Below are positions 5,779 to 11,234 of a stretch of DNA of 11,234 bases, piece by piece. Each line of letters begins with the position of its first letter. Position 1 is the first letter of the stretch. The position numbers and the translations under genes are program-made. A model generated the notes under the pieces. That model was not told the origin of the DNA. It searched no databases and saw only the letters and a program-made list of their open reading frames with translations. Origin of the DNA: Limnohabitans sp. Rim8 (GTDB lineage Bacteria; Pseudomonadota; Gammaproteobacteria; Burkholderiales; Burkholderiaceae_C); NCBI GenBank assembly GCA_945877725.1, contig CAMDXR010000073.1, forward strand, positions 1-11,234, in the 5' to 3' direction.

Positions 5779-8130
5779 TCAGAGGCTTTGCAGGGCCGTC
5801 ATGACTTCCTTGACGGAGGGCAGTTCGGACAACACCACAGGCGAACGCTTGGGGGCGTACAAGACATAAACCGGCACGCCGCTGCGGCCCAGTGCGGTCA
5901 GGGCTTGGGTGATGGCCGGGTCACGGCGGGTCCAGTCGGCGCGCATCAGTACCACTTGACGGCTCTGAAATTCGGCCAACAACGGGGCATCGGCCAGTGT
6001 GGTTTTTTTGTTGTATTGGCAGGTCACGCACCAAGCGGCCGTGAAATCCACGAACACCGGGCGACCTGCGGTCAAGTGCGCTTGCAAGGCCGGCTCGGAC
6101 CAGTTTTGCCAACCTGAATCGACAGCGCTGGCGCTGACTTCGGTGGGGGCGGTATTGAGGGAGGTGTTCAAGGCGTTGTTCGCGGCGTTGTTCAGGGCGT
6201 TGTTGGCCGGGGCATCGCGCAGAGCCAAGGGCAACCAACTGCTGCCCAGCCACAACAAAGTACCCAAAGCCAATGCGATCATGACCCACCGGGTGCGACC
6301 CGCCAAGCCCAGTGCCCACGCCAGCCAAGCCACCGCCAGCAAAAGGGCCAGCAAACCGCTTGCACCGTCGATGCCGGTTTGTTGGCCCAGCACCCAGAGT
6401 AACCAGATAACAGTGGCAAACATCGGGAACGCCATGGCTTGACGGAACACCACCATCCAAGCCCCGGGGCGCGGCAGTGCCCTTGCGATGCCCGGCCAAG
6501 CGCTGGCCGCCAAATAAGGCGAGGCCATGCCTAAGCCCATGGCGGCAAACACGGTCAGCGCTTGCCAGACGGGCAAGGCGATGGCCAAACCCAAAGATGC
6601 GCCCATGAAAGGAGCGGTGCAAGGCGATGCAACAGCCACCGCCAGCACCCCGGACAAACCGGCGTTCAGGGTGGGGTTGCGGCTTTGCAAAGAGGCCAAG
6701 CTGCTGGGCAGCATTTGGCCAAACTCAAAGACCCCCGCCAGGTTCAGGCCCAGCAAGGTGAACAACAGGGCGAGGCCTGCCACCACCGGGGGCGACTGCA
6801 GTTGGAAGCCCCAACCCAGTTGCTCGCCCGCTGCGCGCAAGCCCAGCATGAGGCCGCCCAACAGCATGAAAGACAACACCACCCCCAGCGTGTAGGCCAC
6901 GCCAGCGGTGCGGTGCTGGGCCTGGCTGGTTCCCGGTTGGGCAAACCCCAGCACTTTGATTGCCAACACCGGAAACACGCAGGGCATGAGGTTGAGCAAC
7001 AAGCCGCCCAACAAGGCCCCCAAGATGGCCAGGGTCAAGCCCAAGGCGGTAGCAGACTGAGGGGGATTGGTTTTTTGGGCGCTGCCAGCGTTTCGGGCAT
7101 TTTCTGCCAAGGCTTTGGCCAGCGCGGGAGATATTTCTGTGGGTGCAGGAACGGCCAATGCGGGCCATTGGCCTTGTACGGCCGTGTCCACTTCCAGTGC
7201 CGGGGCTTTGGGGCCAGATTCAGGGCCCGTGGCGATCACCCAACGCATGTTTTTGGGGCTTTCACCGCGCTCTTTGGACACCGGGATTTGTGCAGTCCAG
7301 ACATTGCCTTGCCAGCTTTGCGTCCAGTCCTTGCCTTGCACGGCAGCGTTGTGCACCACGCCCGATGTGGCAGGAAAGGCACTGAGGGTCTGACCTTGCC
7401 ACGCGGCAGGCAAGCCGTGCACCCGCAGCTTGAGTTGTTGCCCGTCGTCAGACAAAAGGGTTTGGCCACCCGAAACCCAACTCCCCGCTTTTTCTTGCTG
7501 GGGCAAGACCTGGGGGCTGAGTTTTTGCGCCTGATTGAACAAGGCAGCACGGGAGGTTTGGGGTTCGGCAGAGGTCAGCGACAAAGAGAACTTGCCTTCT
7601 TGCGGAATGCACTCCTGACGGCATATCAGCCATTCGGCCTGCAGTTGCAAGTTCAACGGGCCATTGGCCGGGAACTTGAAGTCAGGCGCCGGTGTCACGG
7701 GCACTGCCAGCAGCAAGGAATCTTCGTAGCCGTAATTGGCAAGGGTGCCGATCGGGATTTTTTTGGGCAAAGGCCAGGCGATTTCACCCGCTTGCCAACC
7801 TGCAGGCAGCTGCCATTGGAGCCGTGTGGGCAAGCCCGAGTCGCCGGGGTTTTGCCAATAAGTGTGCCAATGGGGCTGATGTTGCAGGTGCAAACCCAGC
7901 CAAAAGGTTTGACCCGCCCGGAGGCCTTGAGGCGCATGCACCAACAACTCGGCCCGCACTTGGTCGGTGGTGACCACGCTGCTGGGGCCAGACAACAAAG
8001 CGTTGACAGCAGGGCCGTTTGATGCGCTATTTTGCGGCCCCGACTTGGATGAAAAGCTCAGGTTTGTTTGCGCTTGGGTGGGGGCGGAGCTGAGTGCGAT
8101 CAGCAGTGCCAGAGGCATCAGCAAAGCCAT
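5779..8130 (-). CDS. dsbD: DsbD/ScsB-type protein-disulfide reductase (transmembrane thiol:disulfide interchange protein)
   Basis: Carries electrons from cytoplasmic thioredoxin across the inner membrane to periplasmic proteins. The 783-residue protein shows: an N-terminal signal segment (MALLMPLALLIALSSAPTQAQ); a periplasmic region of about 320 residues with a CRQEC pair (Cys170, Cys174); a polytopic membrane core from about 360 to 610 with one redox Cys in NLMPCVFPV (Cys384) and one in ASPCTAPFMG (Cys504); an Asn-rich linker (about 641-656); and a C-terminal thioredoxin domain with WCVTC (Cys701, Cys704). The long N-terminal region with CxxxC resembles ScsB-type proteins more than classical E. 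coli DsbD, so the exact client is uncertain. Start: ATG 8130 has GAGG 7 nt upstream. A TTG at 8193 with GGAG 6 nt upstream would add 21 residues, including arginines before the hydrophobic segment, but the added codons look non-coding. It is first in a likely unit with hemE. Confidence 0.88.
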   Translation of the reverse strand: MALLMPLALLIALSSAPTQAQTNLSFSSKSGPQNSASNGPAVNALLSGPSSVVTTDQVRAELLVHAPQGLRAGQTFWLGLHLQHQPHWHTYWQNPGDSGLPTRLQWQLPAGWQAGEIAWPLPKKIPIGTLANYGYEDSLLLAVPVTPAPDFKFPANGPLNLQLQAEWLICRQECIPQEGKFSLSLTSAEPQTSRAALFNQAQKLSPQVLPQQEKAGSWVSGGQTLLSDDGQQLKLRVHGLPAAWQGQTLSAFPATSGVVHNAAVQGKDWTQSWQGNVWTAQIPVSKERGESPKNMRWVIATGPESGPKAPALEVDTAVQGQWPALAVPAPTEISPALAKALAENARNAGSAQKTNPPQSATALGLTLAILGALLGGLLLNLMPCVFPVLAIKVLGFAQPGTSQAQHRTAGVAYTLGVVLSFMLLGGLMLGLRAAGEQLGWGFQLQSPPVVAGLALLFTLLGLNLAGVFEFGQMLPSSLASLQSRNPTLNAGLSGVLAVAVASPCTAPFMGASLGLAIALPVWQALTVFAAMGLGMASPYLAASAWPGIARALPRPGAWMVVFRQAMAFPMFATVIWLLWVLGQQTGIDGASGLLALLLAVAWLAWALGLAGRTRWVMIALALGTLLWLGSSWLPLALRDAPANNALNNAANNALNTSLNTAPTEVSASAVDSGWQNWSEPALQAHLTAGRPVFVDFTAAWCVTCQYNKKTTLADAPLLAEFQSRQVVLMRADWTRRDPAITQALTALGRSGVPVYVLYAPKRSPVVLSELPSVKEVMTALQSL
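6171..6206 (-). repeat. 12-bp tandem repeat inside dsbD coding an Asn-rich linker
   Basis: Three imperfect 12-bp units sharing GGCGTTGTT (plus strand, 6171-6206) encode repeated Asn-Asn-Ala-Leu/Ala on the minus strand. They lie between the last membrane helix and the thioredoxin domain, so they probably form a flexible tether. The copy number of such in-frame units is likely to vary between strains. Confidence 0.6.
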
Positions 8131-8376
8131 TGCCCAGCCTCGGGCTGGTGCAGAGGGAACCCACAAACACCTGAAAATCACAAAAACGTTCAATACAAAC
8201 TCCAAAATGAGGCCCCCTTGTCTGCATGGGAATGCCCGAAAAAAGGCACTTTACACCGACCGAGCCCGATAGCGACAAGCTCGCCGTCATTTCTGCCGTA
8301 CGCGCAACCGGAATAAGGTGCATGGCCGCAAAAGGCGGGGGCCGCTAAAAGCGCACGGTGTCTGGCCAAGCTCTAT

Positions 8377-8382
8377 TAAGAT
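8377..8382 (+). promoter_or_regulatory. Possible -10 element of a leaderless transcript for the creatininase gene
   Basis: TAAGAT (TANNNT type), within TATTAAGAT, ends 6 nt before the ATG at 8389, so transcription would begin at or next to the start codon. No Shine-Dalgarno sequence precedes this ATG. There is no good -35 at the expected distance, so this is a weak call. Confidence 0.25.
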
Positions 8383-8388
8383 GCGGGC

Positions 8389-9225
8389 ATGCAAAACCCT
8401 TCCAGATTTTGGGCCGACTGGACCACCCTCGATTTTCAGACGCTGGCGCTGGACCGGGCCATCGCCGTGTTGCCCGTGGCGGCCACCGAACAGCACGGGC
8501 CACATTTGCCCTTGTCGGTGGACACCGATCTGGTTCAGGGTGTGGTGGCCGCCACTTTGCCCCATTTGCCGGCTGATTTGCCGGTGTTGTTTTTGCCCAC
8601 GCAAAGCGTGGGCTTGAGCCCCGAACATGCGCGCTTTGCCGGGACCTTGACCTTGAAGGCTGAAACTGTGCTTCGTTTGTGGACCGATATTGGCGAATCG
8701 GTGGCCGCCACGGGGGTGCGCAAACTGGTGCTGCTGAACGCCCACGGCGGGCAGGTGAGCGTGATGGACATGGTGGCTCGCGACCTGCGCGCCCGTTTGG
8801 GCATGCTGGTGTACAGCGTCAGTTGGTTCAATTTGCCCTTGCGCGATGCGCAAGGCAAGGATTTGAATGCCTTGTTTCCCACTGAAGAGCACCGCTTTGG
8901 GGTGCATGCGGGGGACATCGAAACCTCCATGATGCTGGCGCTGCGGCCCGAACGGGTGCGCATGGCACAGGCGCAAAATTTCAGGTCCAGTGCACAAGGC
9001 CGCGCTGAACAAGTTGATCGCTTTGAGATTTTGGGCAATGGCAAAAGCGCCAAACTGGGCTGGCAAATGCAAGACTACAACCGTCAAGGCGCTGCGGGCA
9101 ATGCCGCCGCCGCGACACTCGAAAAAGGACAGGCTTTGCTGCAGGCCTCAGGACGGGCATTGGCACAGTTGTTGGCCGAGGTAGACCGCTTGCCGCCCGA
9201 CACGTTGACCGATCAAGTCGGTTAA
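8389..9225 (+). CDS. Creatininase-family amidohydrolase
   Basis: Metal-dependent amidohydrolase of the creatininase fold. Relatives include creatininase, the mycofactocin peptidase MftE and the formamidopyrimidine deformylase ArfB. The 278-residue protein has normal family length. Metal-site motifs are clear: ATEQHGPHLPL with E34 and H36, D45 in SVDTD, NAHGG with H119, and HAGDIETSMML (173-183) with E178. E34, H36 and D45 fall at the numbering known for Pseudomonas creatininase. The region matching the creatininase second glutamate (NGHYEN) reads NAHGG here, as in non-creatininase members, so true creatinine hydrolysis is unlikely. The neighbours give no pathway hint, and no mycofactocin or riboflavin genes are seen. 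It is divergent from dsbD and converges on the gene ending at 9290. The substrate is unknown. Confidence 0.85.
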   Translation: MQNPSRFWADWTTLDFQTLALDRAIAVLPVAATEQHGPHLPLSVDTDLVQGVVAATLPHLPADLPVLFLPTQSVGLSPEHARFAGTLTLKAETVLRLWTDIGESVAATGVRKLVLLNAHGGQVSVMDMVARDLRARLGMLVYSVSWFNLPLRDAQGKDLNALFPTEEHRFGVHAGDIETSMMLALRPERVRMAQAQNFRSSAQGRAEQVDRFEILGNGKSAKLGWQMQDYNRQGAAGNAAAATLEKGQALLQASGRALAQLLAEVDRLPPDTLTDQVG

Positions 9226-9289
9226 AGCCCGCAAGCTGGGACAAAGTGGAAAGGGGGCCGAAAATGTTGCGGCTAAAGGGCCACGAACC

Positions 9290-10462
9290 TCAAAACCTTG
9301 GCAGCACCAGTTCACAAGCTGCTTGGCTTACGCTGCGGGGGTATTCGCGTGTGGTGTCGATGCAGCCGCCTTCGGCATAAACCCCTTTGGGGTCGCGCAT
9401 GCGGACCATGCGATCCAATACTTGGCGAAATTGCGTGGGGTTTGCGACCGTGATGGCGACCTGTTGCTCAACCAAAACTTCGTCCATTTGCAGCTCACCT
9501 TGGCCGTCGGTGTAAACGCCGTCGCGCCAGTGGAAGATTTCGACGGCCTTCGATTCCAAGGTAAAAGGGCGGTCACGTTGCCAGAAGTTGCTGAACAAAC
9601 CGCCGCCCATGTAAATCACCCACGAGCCTTCGTAGCCGGTCACATCCGAGGAGCGTTCATCGGGGTTGCGAAACCACAGACGGTCGCCAGGCACATAAAA
9701 GCGCAAAGGCAAAGGGGCTTCCATGCTGCCGTATTCGACCAGAAACACGTCATGAAATTGAGCGGACCGAACAGCATGACGCTCATTTAATGTCTGCAAA
9801 TCGTTTAGCAGGGCGGGGTAGTGCGTTTGAAGCTCTTGCGCAATTCCTAACAAAATCACGTATTCGGTGGCCCGGTAGCAAGAAAAATCGTACAACTTAC
9901 CCGTGGCTTCAGGTTGGGTCGCGGCAATCAAAGCCTGAATCAGGGGGCGGCCCGTATGCAGGATAAAACCATGTTCTTCGTCGTAGTGCCAGTCTTGTTC
10001 TGGCCGCTCGCTGGCCTCTGTTTTGAAAGCCAGCGCCGTTTTACGCGAAGCCAATGCAATGTTGCGCCGAACCCGAATATGCGACTGCAGCGCGGCCAGA
10101 CTGGAAAAGCTGAAGCGGATGGGGGAGCCCAGCATGGCGACCCAAATCTCACGTTCCAAAGACTTGGCGACCAGGGCCGGGCTTTGAGGTTCGTGCTCAT
10201 GCCCCAGCTTATGGTGCAGGGCGAGGGTGTCGTGTTCTGGCATCCAACGGGACTGCAAGTCGGTTCGCAGATTGCAAATCAGGGTGTTTTGACCGTTTTC
10301 GCCTGGCACGATCAAGGTTTGCACTGCGGTGTGCAGGCTCAATTCATGCAGGCACAAGTGAAGTTCGGCAGCCAGCAGATGGGCATCTGTGGTCTGTGGG
10401 CTGGTGAGCTGAATGCCGCCTTCAAGCGACTGAAGGGCCACCCAGGCGGTCGAACAATTCAT
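9290..10462 (-). CDS. Tgl-like protein (protein-glutamine gamma-glutamyltransferase fold) with N-terminal extension
   Basis: A 390-residue soluble protein with no signal peptide or membrane segment. From memory, residues 113 to about 300 align with Bacillus subtilis Tgl, the 245-residue spore-coat transglutaminase. SPIRFSFSSLAALQSHIRVR then RNIALAS (from 113) matches TPVQFDYHSIAELMFELKLR then MNIVAAA without gaps. LYDFSCYRA places Cys195 at the catalytic Cys116. GDRLWFRNP (259-267) matches GDCLYFKNP, and EGSWVIYMGG follows where Tgl has RGENVILLGE. Both Tgl glutamates proposed as catalytic partners (E115, E187) appear as Ser here, so activity is uncertain. Residues 1-112 (Leu/His-rich) and an insertion of roughly 35-40 residues near 310-345 are not recognised. 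An in-frame TAG lies 6 bp before the ATG, which fixes the earliest start. It is 77 bp downstream of the histidine phosphatase gene, possibly in one unit. If it is not a transglutaminase, it is an uncharacterised cysteine protein of the same fold. Confidence 0.65.
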   Translation of the reverse strand: MNCSTAWVALQSLEGGIQLTSPQTTDAHLLAAELHLCLHELSLHTAVQTLIVPGENGQNTLICNLRTDLQSRWMPEHDTLALHHKLGHEHEPQSPALVAKSLEREIWVAMLGSPIRFSFSSLAALQSHIRVRRNIALASRKTALAFKTEASERPEQDWHYDEEHGFILHTGRPLIQALIAATQPEATGKLYDFSCYRATEYVILLGIAQELQTHYPALLNDLQTLNERHAVRSAQFHDVFLVEYGSMEAPLPLRFYVPGDRLWFRNPDERSSDVTGYEGSWVIYMGGGLFSNFWQRDRPFTLESKAVEIFHWRDGVYTDGQGELQMDEVLVEQQVAITVANPTQFRQVLDRMVRMRDPKGVYAEGGCIDTTREYPRSVSQAACELVLPRF

Positions 10463-10539
10463 GGGCTAAATTTTGCCTATGAATTCCAGGGCTTTTGCTA
10501 GGGGATAACACGCAATTAAGGCCGCTTAAAGGGTTTATA

Positions 10540-11214
10540 TCAGGCGAAAGTAAGCCATTGTTTGTAATCTTCGCCTTCCAGGTGCGGCAAGTTGTTGTAG
10601 CTCAGCAGTCTGTGGCCTTTGGGGTTGAAGATAAATTCTGTGATCGCGGTGTTCCGAATGCGCAAGTTGAGCTCGATGGTGGTCTCGGCCGATGTGCCCA
10701 AAATGCGGCCCACCGCCGTCGATATGGGGCCGCCGCTGGAGACGATCATCACGTTGCCCGAGTGGTTTTGACGCACATGGTCCAGGGCGGTTTCGATGCC
10801 GCCGACAAAGTCTTTGTAAGTGGGCATGCCTTGTGGCTGGGTGCGACCCGCCATCCAGGCTTGCAGCGCATCGCGCAGCAGGCGAAAGTGGTGGCGGTAA
10901 AGCTCGGGGGTGTCGGGTTTGGCCAGTGGCTCGGGGTGAATCGCCTCAATCAAGGCATGGCTGTCGTATTCGTTCAGGCCGGGCCAAACGGCGGGGGTGT
11001 GAGACCAATCCGCACCCTGTGCAATGCCTTCCCAAGTTTGCTGGTGGCGCTTGAGACTGCCCATCATGACTGCCTCCAGCGGGGCATCCTGCAATTTGGG
11101 CCCCAGGTATTCGCCCAAGCGCACCGCTTGCTGGTGTCCCAGCGTGCTGAGTTGATCGTAATCATCGGCCCCAAAAGAGGCTTGTCCGTGGCGGACCAAA
11201 TAAAGGCTTCCCAT
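10540..11214 (-). CDS. Histidine phosphatase family protein
   Basis: Member of the phosphoglycerate mutase/acid phosphatase superfamily, which works through a phosphohistidine. The 224-residue protein begins with the signature LYLVRHGQAS (4-13), with nucleophile His9 and Arg8, and has a second phosphate-pocket candidate in GSLKRHQQT (R56) and an acidic candidate in GLNEYD (79-84, E82). At the usual second catalytic His (V-x-HGG) the sequence reads VSSGGPIS (158-165), with Ser160 in that place. As far as I recall, a proteobacterial subgroup shares this SGG form, so it need not be inactive. The substrate cannot be assigned. The start is ATG 11214, with no Shine-Dalgarno sequence in the 20 bp visible upstream, so a more upstream start cannot be excluded. 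It precedes the Tgl-like gene by 77 bp on the same strand. Confidence 0.85.
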   Translation of the reverse strand: MGSLYLVRHGQASFGADDYDQLSTLGHQQAVRLGEYLGPKLQDAPLEAVMMGSLKRHQQTWEGIAQGADWSHTPAVWPGLNEYDSHALIEAIHPEPLAKPDTPELYRHHFRLLRDALQAWMAGRTQPQGMPTYKDFVGGIETALDHVRQNHSGNVMIVSSGGPISTAVGRILGTSAETTIELNLRIRNTAITEFIFNPKGHRLLSYNNLPHLEGEDYKQWLTFA

Positions 11215-11234
11215 ATTTGTATTCTGGCGGCACA

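Noticed and set aside
6562..8022. A 486-codon open frame on the plus strand opposite dsbD
   Set aside because: It is a shadow of dsbD. Its Gln/Gly/Arg-rich composition has no domain, while the minus strand carries the redox cysteines and membrane segments.
8287..9087. A 266-codon minus-strand open frame opposite the creatininase gene
   Set aside because: It is a His/Gln-rich shadow frame. The plus strand carries conserved metal-binding motifs over the same bases.
10516..10529. Inverted repeat TTAAG/CTTAA between the phosphatase and Tgl-like genes, considered as a terminator
   Set aside because: The stem is only 5 bp, mostly A-T, and no T-run follows on the minus strand.

Overview
The window looks like chromosomal core DNA of a betaproteobacterium, most likely a Comamonadaceae member of the Burkholderiales (Limnohabitans/Rhodoferax/Polaromonas-like). 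I infer this from the fairly GC-rich coding sequence, the remembered style of these protein families in that group, and the conserved housekeeping content (rep, priA, hemE, dsbD). No species can be fixed from the sequence alone. There is no phage, insertion sequence, CRISPR array, rRNA or tRNA that I can see.

Layout from left to right. The 5' end of a Rep-type DNA helicase gene runs off the left edge on the minus strand (1-322). After a 311-bp gap comes an AEC-family membrane transporter on the plus strand (634-1602). Its 3' end faces priA across 426 bp packed with repeats: three REP-like hairpin units and a 154-bp array of 9- and 16-bp tandem units. On the minus strand follow priA (2029-4176, probable GTG start), a 396-bp AT-rich spacer with two consensus DnaA boxes and a weak terminator, hemE (4573-5733), and a DsbD/ScsB-type thiol:disulfide transporter (5779-8130). 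dsbD lies only 45 bp upstream of hemE, so the two are probably co-transcribed. A creatininase-family amidohydrolase (8389-9225, plus strand) is divergent from dsbD. The right end carries two minus-strand genes 77 bp apart: a histidine-phosphatase-family protein (10540-11214), then a 390-residue protein (9290-10462).

How the genes relate. Rep and PriA are both replication-fork helicases; PriA reloads the replisome at stalled forks. HemE makes coproporphyrinogen III for heme. DsbD-type proteins carry electrons to the periplasm, among other things for cytochrome c maturation, so a dsbD-hemE transcription unit makes sense for respiratory cytochromes, though that link is inference. The creatininase homologue and the transporter have no obvious pathway partner here.

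The most notable item is the 390-residue protein. Its central part aligns, from memory, with Bacillus spore-coat transglutaminase Tgl (protein-glutamine gamma-glutamyltransferase). It keeps the cysteine position and the GD-x-L-x-F-x-NP block, but carries an extra N-terminal domain of about 110 residues and apparently lacks both glutamates proposed as catalytic partners. Other second-look items are the REP-like hairpins with compensatory stem changes, the DnaA boxes between hemE and priA, and a histidine phosphatase with Ser where the second catalytic His usually lies.
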